From assembly GCF_900566085.1 (NCBI RefSeq), contig NZ_UPHT01000172.1, positions 1 to 64,000 of the forward strand: a stretch of 64,000 bases of DNA, written 5' to 3'. The stretch comes from Mycobacterium attenuatum. GTDB lineage: Bacteria > Actinomycetota > Actinomycetes > Mycobacteriales > Mycobacteriaceae. The position numbers were made by a program, and so were the translations under genes. Shown one piece after another: positions 41,756 to 53,432 of the stretch (position 1 is the stretch's first letter; each line of letters begins with the position of its first letter). Below the pieces are notes generated by a model. The model was not told the origin of the DNA, did not search any database, and saw nothing but the letters and a program-made list of their open reading frames with translations.

Positions 41756-43159
41756 ATGCTCGCCCGTGAATCTGCGCTGTCCACCTGCACATCGGACACA
41801 TCGGGCACATCGGGCACATCGGGCGTCGATCGGTTGCTGGCGAGCTATCGTTCCATTCCGGTGACCGCCACCGTCCGGTTGGCCAAGCCCACCTCAAATC
41901 TGTTCCGCGCCCGCACCAAACGTGACGCTCCCGGCCTGGATACCTCGGGCTTGACCGGCGTGATCGATGTCGATCCCGACGCCCGCACCGCCGACGTGGC
42001 CGGCATGTGCACGTATGAGGACCTGGTCGCCGCGACATTGCGTTACGGCCTTTCGCCCCTAGTAGTTCCGCAATTGAAGACCATCACCCTCGGCGGCGCG
42101 GTTACCGGCCTGGGCATCGAGTCCGCGTCGTTTCGCAACGGCCTACCGCACGAGTCGGTGCTGGAAATGGATATTCTCACCGGCGCCGGCGAATTGCTCA
42201 CCGTGTCTCCCGACCAGCATCCCGATCTCTACCGCGCATTTCCGAATTCCTATGGGACACTGGGGTATTCGACCAGACTACGGATCGAACTGGAGCCGGT
42301 TAAACCCTTTGTTGCGTTGCGGCACATTCGATTTCATTCGCTGGCGCAGATGCTGGCGGCAATGGAACGCATTGTCGACACCCAGGGCCTCGACGGAGCC
42401 CCGGTGGATTACCTCGACGGAGTGGTCTTCGGCGCCGACGAGAGCTACCTGTGCGTGGGCGTGCGGACGACGACGCCCGGCCCGGTCAGCGACTACACCG
42501 GACAAGACATCTACTACCGGTCCATCTGGCATGCAACCGGAATCAAAGAAGACCGCCTGACCATCCACGACTACTTCTGGCGCTGGGACACCGACTGGTT
42601 CTGGTGTTCCCGCGCGTTCGGTGCTCAGCACCCACGGCTGCGGCGCTGGTGGCCGCGCCGCTACCGGCGCAGCAGCTTCTACTGGAAGCTGGTGGCGGCC
42701 GACCAGCGCTTCGGCATTGCCGACCGGATCGAGAAGCGCAGCGGGCGGCCGGCGCGCGAGCGAGTTGTGCAGGACGTCGAGGTGCCCATCGAGCGAACCG
42801 GCGAGTTTCTGCAGTGGTTTCTGGGCAATGTGCCGATCACACCGATCTGGCTGTGCCCATTGCGGCTACGCAACCCGGCCGGGTGGCCGTTGTACCCGAT
42901 CCACCCGGATCGCACCTACGTCAACATCGGGTTCTGGTCATCGGTGCCGGCGGGCGCCGCCGAGGGCGCGACGAACCGCGCGATCGAGGCGAAGGTCAGC
43001 GAGCTCGACGGTCACAAGTCGCTCTACTCCGACAGCTACTACACCCGCGAGGAGTTTGACGAGCTCTACGGCGGGGAGTCTTACAACACCGTGAAAAAGA
43101 TCTACGACCCGGACTCGCGTCTACTCGATCTCTACGCAAAGGCGGTACAACGACGATGA
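41756..43159 (+). CDS. FAD-dependent reductase of 10-methyl fatty acid synthesis (BfaA/TmsA-like)
   Basis: A 467-residue FAD_binding_4-type oxidoreductase (Rv3719). The FAD-domain motif VVPQLKTITLGGAVTGLGIE and the C-terminal YVNIGFW region are clear. Homologues (BfaA/TmsA) reduce the 10-methylene acyl intermediate to 10-methylstearate (tuberculostearic acid). ATG at 41756 follows TACGAT (41743-41748) at leaderless spacing; earlier GTG codons are possible. A four-unit 9-bp repeat (41789-41824) encodes DTSGTSGTSG near the N-terminus. The stop overlaps the next gene as ATGA. Confidence 0.9.
   Translation: MLARESALSTCTSDTSGTSGTSGVDRLLASYRSIPVTATVRLAKPTSNLFRARTKRDAPGLDTSGLTGVIDVDPDARTADVAGMCTYEDLVAATLRYGLSPLVVPQLKTITLGGAVTGLGIESASFRNGLPHESVLEMDILTGAGELLTVSPDQHPDLYRAFPNSYGTLGYSTRLRIELEPVKPFVALRHIRFHSLAQMLAAMERIVDTQGLDGAPVDYLDGVVFGADESYLCVGVRTTTPGPVSDYTGQDIYYRSIWHATGIKEDRLTIHDYFWRWDTDWFWCSRAFGAQHPRLRRWWPRRYRRSSFYWKLVAADQRFGIADRIEKRSGRPARERVVQDVEVPIERTGEFLQWFLGNVPITPIWLCPLRLRNPAGWPLYPIHPDRTYVNIGFWSSVPAGAAEGATNRAIEAKVSELDGHKSLYSDSYYTREEFDELYGGESYNTVKKIYDPDSRLLDLYAKAVQRR
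41789..41824. repeat. Four tandem 9-bp units inside the reductase gene
   Basis: ACATCGG(A/G)C repeated four times, the last three identical. It adds Thr-Ser-Gly units to a variable N-terminal segment without breaking the frame. Confidence 0.85.
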
Positions 43160-44469
43160 CAACGATCAAGGAGGCCAGCCGTCCCGCAGCGGGGGGAAAG
43201 CTGACCATGGCCGAAATCCTGGCGCTCTTCACCGCGCCCGGTGAAGAGCCGCTGAAGTTCGCCGCCTACGACGGCAGCACTGCCGGGCGTGACGACGCGC
43301 GGCTGGGCCTGGAGCTCACGTCGCCGCGCGGCATCACCTACCTGGCGACGGCTCCGGGTGAACTGGGTCTGGCCCGTGCCTACGTATCGGGTGACCTGCA
43401 GACCCGCGGCGTCCACTCGGGTGATCCGTACCCGCTGCTCATCGCGCTGACCGACCGGGTGAAGTTCAAGCGGCCGTCGCCGCGGGTGCTGGCCAACGTG
43501 GTGCGCTCGATCGGTGTGGAGAACCTGCTGCCGGTCGCGCCGCCGCCGCAGGAGGCACCGCCCCGGTGGCGCCGGATCGCCGAGGGGCTGCTGCACAGCA
43601 AGTCCCGTGACGCCGAGGCCATCCACCACCACTACGACGTCTCCAACACCTTCTACGAATGGGTGCTCGGACCGTCGATGACCTACACCTGCGCGGTCTA
43701 CCCGCGCGCGGACGCGACGCTGGAAGAGGCTCAGGAGAACAAATACCGACTGATCTTCGAGAAGCTGCGGCTACAACCGGGCGACCGGCTGCTCGACGTC
43801 GGGTGCGGTTGGGGCGGCATGGTGCGCTACGCGGCGCGCCGAGGGGTCCATGCCCTGGGCGCCACACTGTCGGCCGAGCAGGCCAAGTGGGCACAACGGG
43901 CGATCGAGGCCGAGGGCTTGACCGGCCTCGCTGAAGTGCGGCACTGCGACTACCGCGATTTGACCGAGACCGGATTCGACGCGGTCTCCTCGATCGGACT
44001 GACCGAGCACATCGGCGTCCGGAACTATCCGGCCTACTTCGGGTTGCTCAAGTCGAAGTTGCGCACCGGCGGCCTTCTGCTCAACCACTGCATCACCCGC
44101 CACGACAACAAGTCGGCTCCATTCGCGGGCGGGTTCACCGACCGCTACGTCTTCCCTGACGGGGAACTGGCGGGTTCGGGACGCATCATCACCGACATCC
44201 AGAACGCCGGTTTCGAGGTGCTGCATGAGGAGAACTTCCGGCATCACTACGCGATGACGCTGCGCGACTGGTGCCGCAACCTCGTCGGCCATTGGGAGGA
44301 GGCCGTCGCCGAGGTCGGACTGCCCACCGCCAAAGTGTGGGGCCTATACATGGCTGCGTCGCGAGTGGCGTTCGAACGCAACAACCTTCAGCTGCATCAC
44401 GTACTGGCCGCCAATGTGGACTCCTGGGGCGAGGATGACCTGCCGATGCGGCCCTGGTGGACGCCTTAG
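43156..44469 (+). CDS. Fatty acyl phospholipid methyltransferase of 10-methyl fatty acid synthesis (BfaB/TmsB-like)
   Basis: A 437-residue cyclopropane-fatty-acid-synthase-like methyltransferase (Rv3720). The SAM loop LLDVGCGWGGMVRYAA, HHYDVSNTFYEWVLG and the SIGLTEHIGVRNY site are typical of the family. Homologues methylate the C10 position of oleoyl chains in phospholipids, forming the substrate of the preceding reductase. The ATGA overlap with that gene indicates coupled expression. Confidence 0.9.
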   Translation: MTTIKEASRPAAGGKLTMAEILALFTAPGEEPLKFAAYDGSTAGRDDARLGLELTSPRGITYLATAPGELGLARAYVSGDLQTRGVHSGDPYPLLIALTDRVKFKRPSPRVLANVVRSIGVENLLPVAPPPQEAPPRWRRIAEGLLHSKSRDAEAIHHHYDVSNTFYEWVLGPSMTYTCAVYPRADATLEEAQENKYRLIFEKLRLQPGDRLLDVGCGWGGMVRYAARRGVHALGATLSAEQAKWAQRAIEAEGLTGLAEVRHCDYRDLTETGFDAVSSIGLTEHIGVRNYPAYFGLLKSKLRTGGLLLNHCITRHDNKSAPFAGGFTDRYVFPDGELAGSGRIITDIQNAGFEVLHEENFRHHYAMTLRDWCRNLVGHWEEAVAEVGLPTAKVWGLYMAASRVAFERNNLQLHHVLAANVDSWGEDDLPMRPWWTP

Positions 44470-44481
44470 CTTGATCAGGCG

Positions 44482-46257
44482 CTAGTCGATAGGGCGGGCA
44501 CCCAGTTCGCTGCGCAGCAGCTCGAGTGCCGCCTCTTCGGGGTCGCGGCGCGGCTCCGAGGGGTTATTGCGGCCGGCTTCGGCGAGCATGCTTTCTTCTT
44601 CGGCTCGCTGAGCGGAATGTGCTTCTGGCGCAGCCTCTTCCGTCGCGGCGGGTACCGCGGTTTCGACGGGCTCGGCCGCGCCCACCTCGCACCGCACCCG
44701 CCAGTCGACGCCCAGCGCGTCCTTCAGTGCCTCGGCAATGACGTCGGCGTTGCGCTGCTCGCACAGGCGCCGCGCCAGCGGCGCCGAGTCGTGCGTCAGT
44801 ACCAGCGTGTTGCCCTCCAGCGCGCGAACGGTGGCGCCGGCCAGCATCACCTCGGTGGTGCGGCTGCGCTGGCGCACCTTGTCGCGCACCGTCGGCCACA
44901 TGGTGCGAACGGCAGCCGCGTTGAGTTCGCCCGGCGCCGCGGCAGGTTCGGAAACCGGCTCGCAAACCGGCTCGGGCTCGGGCGGTGCCGGACGGCGCAC
45001 GCTCGGCTCGGGCGGTGCCGGACGGCGCACACTCGGCTCGGCCGCCGGGCGGACGGCAGCGGCCCGCCGCGGCTCGGGCGCCTCCTCCGAGGCCGGAAGC
45101 GACATGGCCAGCCGGGTCTCGATCCGCTCGACACGTTGCAGCAACGCAGATTCAGCATCACTGGCCGACGGCAGCAGCAGCCGCGCGCATATCACTTCCA
45201 GGAGCAGGCGCGGCGCAGTCGCGCCGCGCATCTCGCCCAGACCGGCCTGAACCACCTCGGCGTAGCGGGTCAGGGTCGCCGGCCCGATGCGCGCCGCCTG
45301 ATCCCGCATCCGGTCCAGCACGTCTTCGGGGGCATCCACCACACCACGCGATACCGCGTCCGGGACCGCTTGCAGGACAAGGAGATCGCGGAATCGCTCC
45401 AGCAGATCGGTCGCGAAACGGCGCGGGTCATGCCCGGCGTCGATCACCGATTCGACCGCCCCGAACAATGCCGCCGCATCGCCCGCGGCCAGTGCGTCGA
45501 CCGCGTCGTCGATCAACGCCACATCGGTGGCGCCCAGCAGTCCCAGCGCTCGGCGGTAGGTCACGTGATCGTCCTCGGAGCCGGCCACCAACTGGTCCAG
45601 CACCGACAGCGTGTCTCGCGGAGAGCCACCGCCGGCACGGATCACCAGCGGGTACACCGCATCGTCGATGACGACGCCCTCTTGCTCACAGATTCGCCCG
45701 ATCAGCCCGCGCATGGTGCGCGGCGGTAGCAACCGGAACGGATAGTGATGGGTGCGCGACCGAATGGTGGGCAACACCTTTTCCGGTTCGGTGGTGGCGA
45801 AAATGAAGATCAGGTGTTCGGGAGGCTCCTCGACGATCTTGAGCAGCGCGTTGAAACCGGCGGTGGTCACCATGTGTGCCTCGTCGATGATGAACACCCG
45901 GTACCGCGATTGCGCCGGCGCGTAGAACGCGCGGTCACGTAGCTCTCGGGTGTCGTCCACGCCGCCATGACTGGCCGCGTCGAGCTCGACCACGTCGATG
46001 CTGCCGGGCGCATTGGGCGCCAGCGCCAGGCAGGACTCACAGACGCCGCACGGCGTGGCCGTCGGGCCCTGCGCACAGTTCAAGGAGCGCGCCAGAATGC
46101 GCGCTGACGACGTCTTACCGCACCCGCGCGGCCCGGAGAACAGGTACGCATGGTTGATCCGGCCGGCTTCCAGGGCGATGGACAGCGGTTCGGTGACGTG
46201 TTCCTGCCCCACCACCTCGGCGAAGATTGCCGGTCGATACTTGCGGTAGAGAGCCAC
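44482..46257 (-). CDS. dnaX: DNA polymerase III gamma/tau subunit
   Basis: A 591-residue clamp-loader ATPase. Walker A SGPRGCGKTS lies at residues 41-50, the zinc cysteines are C61, C70, C73 and C76, and Walker B is FIIDEAHM; domain III ends near residue 370. A Pro/Glu-rich linker follows, then the tau-like C-terminal domain (WPTVRDKVRQRSRTTEVML). The linker contains two copies of PEPSVRRPAP, encoded by a 30-base tandem duplication at 44977-45036. The start is GTG at 46257. Confidence 0.96.
   Translation of the reverse strand: MALYRKYRPAIFAEVVGQEHVTEPLSIALEAGRINHAYLFSGPRGCGKTSSARILARSLNCAQGPTATPCGVCESCLALAPNAPGSIDVVELDAASHGGVDDTRELRDRAFYAPAQSRYRVFIIDEAHMVTTAGFNALLKIVEEPPEHLIFIFATTEPEKVLPTIRSRTHHYPFRLLPPRTMRGLIGRICEQEGVVIDDAVYPLVIRAGGGSPRDTLSVLDQLVAGSEDDHVTYRRALGLLGATDVALIDDAVDALAAGDAAALFGAVESVIDAGHDPRRFATDLLERFRDLLVLQAVPDAVSRGVVDAPEDVLDRMRDQAARIGPATLTRYAEVVQAGLGEMRGATAPRLLLEVICARLLLPSASDAESALLQRVERIETRLAMSLPASEEAPEPRRAAAVRPAAEPSVRRPAPPEPSVRRPAPPEPEPVCEPVSEPAAAPGELNAAAVRTMWPTVRDKVRQRSRTTEVMLAGATVRALEGNTLVLTHDSAPLARRLCEQRNADVIAEALKDALGVDWRVRCEVGAAEPVETAVPAATEEAAPEAHSAQRAEEESMLAEAGRNNPSEPRRDPEEAALELLRSELGARPID
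44977..45036. repeat. 30-bp tandem duplication in the dnaX linker
   Basis: Two adjacent 30-base copies (44977-45006 and 45007-45036) differ at one base and duplicate ten residues of the disordered linker. Confidence 0.85.
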
Positions 46258-46412
46258 GGTCAGCAGGCTACTCAGCTTGGGTGACTAGCGTCCGGCTGGG
46301 CGTCGACTGTGCTTTCACGGCATCGAGGGTGCACACCGGGCAGGATTTTCGCTGTCATAGCCACCATGGACGCACAGCGGAAGCCCTGAGCACACGGTCG
46401 GACAACGCTGCA
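46258..46412. other. Intergenic region between aspC and dnaX
   Basis: No gene. It contains GTCGACTGTGC and CATCGAGGGTGCACAC motifs resembling the TCGA-GTG repeat upstream of leuA. Confidence 0.5.
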
Positions 46413-48916
<2,504 letters not shown>

Positions 48917-48917
48917 C

Positions 48918-49646
48918 TCAGCGCCGGCGAAGACGCTCCAGGTAGTCGGCGATCCCGTGCCTGGTCTGCTCGGCACCCCAGCGCCGGCGGACGCCGTCGT
49001 CGATGTCGCCGGATTCGCGCATTCGCACCACCGTGGGAGCCCGCAACTGGATCTTGGTGTGCCGGTACGCCTCGGCCGGAATGTCACCAAGGCTCGCTGC
49101 CTCCGCGACGGCCGCCTCGAGGAGGCCCTCGTCGACGACGGCGTGGGCAAGTCCCCGCGCGACGGCCTCGGCCCCGCGGAATGCGGCGCCGCCGAGTAGC
49201 ACCTCTTCAGCGCGGTCGCCGCAGGCGTAACGCATCACCTCCAGCGCGGCGACCGGGAACGGCACTCCGACGCGCACCTCCGACGCCCCGATCAGGGCGT
49301 CCGGGCTGACCAATCGCCGGTCGCACGCGCAGGCCAGCACACATCCGCCCGCAATCGCGGCACCGTTGATTGCGGCTACCGTCGGCCCCGGGTAGCTGAA
49401 CAGCGCCTCGAACGCCTCCGACAGCGCCGGGATCAGTCCGTCGGTGTAGCCGGCGCCGCCATCGAGCACGCGATTGAGGTCCACGCCGGCACAGAACACC
49501 CGGCCGGCGCCGGTGACCACCAACGGGCCCTGCGACCGGCGGATGGCGTCGGTCAGCTCGCCGAGCAGCTCGACGTCGAGCGCGTTCACCCGCCCCGATG
49601 AGAGCGTCAACACGTGCACGGTTTCCAGGGTCTGGATGTCGATCAC
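48918..49646 (-). CDS. Enoyl-CoA hydratase/isomerase family protein
   Basis: A 242-residue crotonase-fold protein. Oxyanion segments VTGAGRVFCAGVD and NGAAIAGGCVLA are present. Of the two canonical glutamates, the first is Val (GGCVLA), while the second position is kept in GASEVRVGVP. It is a plausible acyl-CoA isomerase or hydratase. It converges on lucA by one base and marks the left edge of the second accessory block. Confidence 0.85.
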   Translation of the reverse strand: MIDIQTLETVHVLTLSSGRVNALDVELLGELTDAIRRSQGPLVVTGAGRVFCAGVDLNRVLDGGAGYTDGLIPALSEAFEALFSYPGPTVAAINGAAIAGGCVLACACDRRLVSPDALIGASEVRVGVPFPVAALEVMRYACGDRAEEVLLGGAAFRGAEAVARGLAHAVVDEGLLEAAVAEAASLGDIPAEAYRHTKIQLRAPTVVRMRESGDIDDGVRRRWGAEQTRHGIADYLERLRRR

Positions 49647-49792
49647 ACAGACACTCCATCACCACGGCTGGGCGGCGGCGCTTCCGGGTCCCTTCGATGG
49701 ATGGGGATAGTTGGGATCGGTAGCAGCCGAGCGGATTTCTACTTACTGCCATGCCGCCGCCGTCGGGGCGGCGCATGAGGGAAGGAACTCCA

Positions 49793-50263
49793 GTGAAACG
49801 TGTCATCGCGGCTGCGATTGGAACCATCGGCTGCGCCGCGGCCCTGGTGGGCTGCTCCAGCGGCGGCCACACGGCCAGCCCGGCATCGAGCGTGTCCACC
49901 GGCGGCGGCGGAACCCAGGTCCAAGTGGGCGGCACCGATCTTCCCGGCTTGAATCCCGCATCGGTGACCTGCGTCAAGCAGGGCGGCAAGATCAACATCG
50001 GCAGCGGCTCCACCGGCGGCCAGCAGGCGCTGGCGGTGGTGATGACCGACGAGGCGACTCCGCGGGTCGAATCGCTGGCATTGGTCGTCGACGGCAACGC
50101 ATTGTCCGTCAGCGACAGCATGGGCGCCAAGGTGGGCTCGGCCAAGGTCGCGGTGGACGGCAAGACCTACACCATCACCGGCCAGGCGCAGGGCGCCGAC
50201 CTGAAGAACCCGATGGCCGGAATGATCACCAAGGACTTCAACATCAAGGTGACGTGCGGCTAG
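49793..50263 (+). CDS. LpqH-family (19-kDa antigen-like) lipoprotein
   Basis: A 156-residue lipoprotein: signal peptide VKRVIAAAIGTIGCAAALVG with lipobox LVGC (lipidated Cys21), a Ser/Gly linker, then the LpqH domain with paired cysteines (VTCVKQGG and KVTCG). YTITGQAQGADLKNPM matches the LpqH C-terminal strand pattern. The start is GTG at 49793, eight bases after AAGGAAC. It is exported and anchored to the membrane surface. A strong terminator separates it from the CHAT operon. Confidence 0.9.
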   Translation: MKRVIAAAIGTIGCAAALVGCSSGGHTASPASSVSTGGGGTQVQVGGTDLPGLNPASVTCVKQGGKINIGSGSTGGQQALAVVMTDEATPRVESLALVVDGNALSVSDSMGAKVGSAKVAVDGKTYTITGQAQGADLKNPMAGMITKDFNIKVTCG

Positions 50264-50274
50264 TGTGGCGGCTT

Positions 50275-50310
50275 CCGGCCGGCGGACGTGCCTCCATGTC
50301 CGCCGGCCGG
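50275..50310 (+). terminator. Strong 13-bp hairpin before the TPR-CHAT operon
   Basis: CCGGCCGGCGGAC (50275-50287) and its exact complement (50298-50310) close a 10-base loop. It lies 11 bases after the lipoprotein stop and three bases before the next -10 box, so it insulates the two units and may also bind a regulator. Confidence 0.75.
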
Positions 50311-50313
50311 ACT

Positions 50314-50325
50314 TATGATGCAGCC
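50314..50325 (+). promoter_or_regulatory. Leaderless promoter of the TPR-CHAT operon
   Basis: TATGAT at 50314-50319 is a near-consensus -10 box; the expected transcript start, seven bases on, is G50326, the first base of the GTG start codon. Confidence 0.65.
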
Positions 50326-52059
50326 GTGTCGATTTCCGACGAGCTCGAACGTGCCCGGCGCCTGGCGTTCGCCGCCGACGAGGAGCGTGCCCGGCAGCTG
50401 CTGCTGTCCCTGATGCCGCGGATCGAGCAGGCCGATCGAGACGACCTCATGCTGGAGGTCTTCGCGCAGCTCGGCGAGATCTACCTGGCCCGAAGCGCGA
50501 ATGACGGTGTGGACGAATGTATTCAGCGTATCCGCGACTGTGTGGCCAGTTACGCCGCGATTCTGGCCGGCACCATGCCCGACGCCGCCGGTCAGGTGCG
50601 GATGTCCGACGCCGAGATCGCGCGGATGGTGCGCCGGTATTCGCGGCGGGCCCAGTTGTTGGAGACGGGGCTGGCTGCGGCGCGCGGGGACCACGATGGC
50701 GCCCGGACCGAACTGGCAGCGTTGGTCACCGACTCCGACGAACCCTTCCCCGGTCTTGCCGGCGAGTGCGCGTCCCTGATCACCCACGCCCGCATCATGT
50801 GCGCCGATGCACTCTGTGACGACGACCTACACCCCAGATCGCTGCACTTGTGGGAACAGGTACTCGACACCTTGAACCAGCCGACCGACCCCGACGACGA
50901 ATATGCCGACTATCTATGGGTGCACGGGGCCACCGCATACGGCAGATTCTGCGTCGAGACCGGGCGCCTGTCGGAGGCCGAGCCGTGGCTGCGCCGGGCG
51001 GGTGCCCGGGCAACGGCAAATGGATGGGAATTAGCCTCGGCCAGAACGCGATTAGAGCTTGCCGCGGCCAGCTGGCTGGTCGGCGATCACGTGACGACCG
51101 AGCATCTGGTATCGCAGAGCCACCCGGTCATCGCCCGGTATGCGCGGGCCCATGACGTTGCCCGGTGCTGGCTGTACCTTGGCCTCACCCGGTTGGCAAG
51201 CGGCGCATTGCAAGCCGCGGACGAATGCTGGGAGCATGCCGAACGGCATTGGCGTGAACTGGGTAAGCCGCTGCATCTGCACCGCATTCTGCTGCAGCGC
51301 AGCTGGATACCGATTTTTCGCAGCCGCTTCGGCGAAGCGGTCGAGATGATCGCGCAGGCTCGCGAAGTGCTTGACTCCTCACCACGCAGCAGCTGGCTGC
51401 AGTACGCTGAGCTCGACAACCACCTGGGCACTGTGTGGCGAGCAGACGCGCTGGCGGACTTGGGCTTCGACAGCTCCGGGGACCCAGAAGAGACGCTGCA
51501 GGAGACCGAGGCGCGGCAGGCCGAGGGGCTCGGCATCTTGCACGGTGAGGTCGGCACCCCGCAATACTGGGGCGCGATGACCAAGCTCGAGCAGGCCGCC
51601 GAGCTCAAGGTGCCCGCGGCGTTGGCGGTCGACTCGGTGCGCTATTCGATCGCCGATGCAGACGCGAGAGCCCGGTGGGCCGCCCATGTCTCGGCACCCA
51701 TGCTGGCCGGCGCCTTCGCGGTCGCCTGGGAATGGGACAACATCGACCTTGTCAGCCAGTTGGTTGAATACCACAGCGCCAGAGGAACTTTCACTGCGGC
51801 CCCACAACGTCCCGCAATGGGTGAGTGGGGATCAACCGCCACCGCAACGGCATTGGCCGAAGCCGAACCGGAGCTGGCAATCACGGCCGCCGGCCCGCCG
51901 GCACAGACCGGGAACTCACTGACGCGGCTTGGCCCGTTGCCGCCGTTGCGGATGGAGCCGAATGCCGACCCGATCCTGGGTCACTATCGCGCACTGGCGT
52001 TTCAGCGGTACGGCCGCGCCGTCACCGCCGGCGAACCCGCCTGGTCTTCCTGGCCATGA
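50326..52059 (+). CDS. TPR-repeat protein, partner of the CHAT protease
   Basis: A 577-residue soluble helical protein. TPR-like pairs are clear between about residues 180 and 360 (HLWEQVLDTLNQ, YGRFCVETGRLSEAEPWLRR, WLVGDHVTTEHLVSQ, RLASGALQAADECWEHAERH, RSRFGEAVEMIAQAREVL). The C-terminal 170 residues are a separate domain I do not recognise. There is no signal peptide or membrane helix. The GTG start fits a leaderless transcript. The stop overlaps the CHAT protease start (ATGA), so the two are made in step. In other TPR-CHAT proteins both parts are one chain and TPR acts as sensor; here the sensor appears to be a separate subunit (inference). Confidence 0.85.
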   Translation: MSISDELERARRLAFAADEERARQLLLSLMPRIEQADRDDLMLEVFAQLGEIYLARSANDGVDECIQRIRDCVASYAAILAGTMPDAAGQVRMSDAEIARMVRRYSRRAQLLETGLAAARGDHDGARTELAALVTDSDEPFPGLAGECASLITHARIMCADALCDDDLHPRSLHLWEQVLDTLNQPTDPDDEYADYLWVHGATAYGRFCVETGRLSEAEPWLRRAGARATANGWELASARTRLELAAASWLVGDHVTTEHLVSQSHPVIARYARAHDVARCWLYLGLTRLASGALQAADECWEHAERHWRELGKPLHLHRILLQRSWIPIFRSRFGEAVEMIAQAREVLDSSPRSSWLQYAELDNHLGTVWRADALADLGFDSSGDPEETLQETEARQAEGLGILHGEVGTPQYWGAMTKLEQAAELKVPAALAVDSVRYSIADADARARWAAHVSAPMLAGAFAVAWEWDNIDLVSQLVEYHSARGTFTAAPQRPAMGEWGSTATATALAEAEPELAITAAGPPAQTGNSLTRLGPLPPLRMEPNADPILGHYRALAFQRYGRAVTAGEPAWSSWP

Positions 52060-53429
52060 GCGATTCGGATCGGCTGACTCTGGTCCTGCGATATGCCGAC
52101 GTCGGGATCGCTACGTACGCCAGCTTGCGGGTGGTCGGTCAGCCGTCGAAAACCGTTGCGTGGGTGGTGGAAGAGCCGATCCTGCTCGCGGCTCTGGACG
52201 AACTCGCCGACGCGTTGCCGGAGCCGCACGGTGACGAGAGCCGCCGCGAGGCCATCGAACGTGCGCTGGCCAGGGGGCCGTTTGCCACGGCGGATGCCGA
52301 GCTGACGCTGGCCTACATCCTCGGCGTGCTGCTCATCGGCGCGCCGGGATGGCAGTTGCTCACGGAGTGTGTGTCATCGCCGCGCCCGTTGCTGTTCGTC
52401 GCCCCCACGGCCCGCCTGGCACGCGTGCCGTGGGGCCTGCTGGCGCTGCCGAAATCCGGACCAAGCAAAGAAGAGCTGGTGCGGGCCCGCCAGGAGGCCA
52501 TCACCGCCAGCGGCCGGGCCGCCGCCCACATCCCATGGCAGCTGGCCGATATCGCCGGGCACACCGACGGCTACCGGCTGATGGAGCTGGTCGACGTGCT
52601 GCTGGCGGTACCGCAGAACATCGTCCATGCGCCGCGCACACCGGCCGGCTGGAACGCCCGTCACGACGGGCCGCCGGTGCTGGTCATCGATCCGCGCGTG
52701 CCCGGGCAGCGGCCCGACTCCGCACTGGGTTCGGTGCTTGGCCGGCCGTCGGAGCACACTGCGCTGGCCCGGCACTTTGGCGAGCTGATGCACCGCCGCG
52801 CGGTACTGCCGGCCGTCGGCGCGGCCGTCGAGTTGTTCCGCCGCAGCGATGCCGACCGCAGGTGGCTCGCCGACTTGCTCACGCAACAGCCGAGCCGACT
52901 TGTGTATGTGGGGCACGCGAGTTCGGCCGACAGTGCCCTCGGCCGCGCCGATCGGGCCGCGCTGCACCTGGCCTGCCGGGCGGATATCACCGGAGATGCC
53001 ACCCCGATCGGTGAGCACCGGCCACTGACCGCGTCGGATCTGATGACTCTGCGGCTGCCGATCCCGCCGCGGGTGGCGCTGCTGGCCTGCGCGTCGGGCG
53101 GTGACTACCAGTTCGACGAGGCTACCGGCCTGGTGGCAGCGATGATTCTCGGTGGGGCGCAGCTGGTTACGGCTACCCTATGGTCGCTGCCCACAACCGC
53201 CGCGTATCGCCAATTCAGTCGCGCCGATGATGACCTGGCCGACCCGATGGCCGACCCGATGGCCGAAGTGGTCGCCGCCGTGGACCGCGCCCACGAGGCC
53301 GTCGACGCCGGGTGCGCCGTCAACCGCTGGCAGCGCGAACAGATGCGGCGCTGGCGGGACGGAGCCGTCGGCGCCAGCCCGCTGTATTGGGCGGCCCTGG
53401 TCACCTTCGCGGTTGACGGCGCGCGCTGA
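52056..53429 (+). CDS. CHAT-domain cysteine protease
   Basis: A 457-residue caspase-like protein. The catalytic His287 lies in RLVYVGHASSAD and Cys345 in VALLACASGGD, the standard CHAT pair. GLVAAMILGGAQLVTATLWS and the preceding PRPLLFVAPTARLARVPWG are typical CHAT segments. The first 110 residues are helical with a beta start. It is cytosolic. A 12-base tandem repeat duplicates DPMA near residue 398. Translation is coupled to the upstream TPR gene. The likely role is stimulus-triggered cleavage of a partner or host protein; the target is unknown. Confidence 0.9.
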   Translation: MSDSDRLTLVLRYADVGIATYASLRVVGQPSKTVAWVVEEPILLAALDELADALPEPHGDESRREAIERALARGPFATADAELTLAYILGVLLIGAPGWQLLTECVSSPRPLLFVAPTARLARVPWGLLALPKSGPSKEELVRARQEAITASGRAAAHIPWQLADIAGHTDGYRLMELVDVLLAVPQNIVHAPRTPAGWNARHDGPPVLVIDPRVPGQRPDSALGSVLGRPSEHTALARHFGELMHRRAVLPAVGAAVELFRRSDADRRWLADLLTQQPSRLVYVGHASSADSALGRADRAALHLACRADITGDATPIGEHRPLTASDLMTLRLPIPPRVALLACASGGDYQFDEATGLVAAMILGGAQLVTATLWSLPTTAAYRQFSRADDDLADPMADPMAEVVAAVDRAHEAVDAGCAVNRWQREQMRRWRDGAVGASPLYWAALVTFAVDGAR

Positions 53430-53432
53430 CAA

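Noticed and set aside
44462-44481. Weak hairpin between the converging methyltransferase and dnaX genes
   Set aside because: Only five paired bases and no T-run; too weak to call a terminator.
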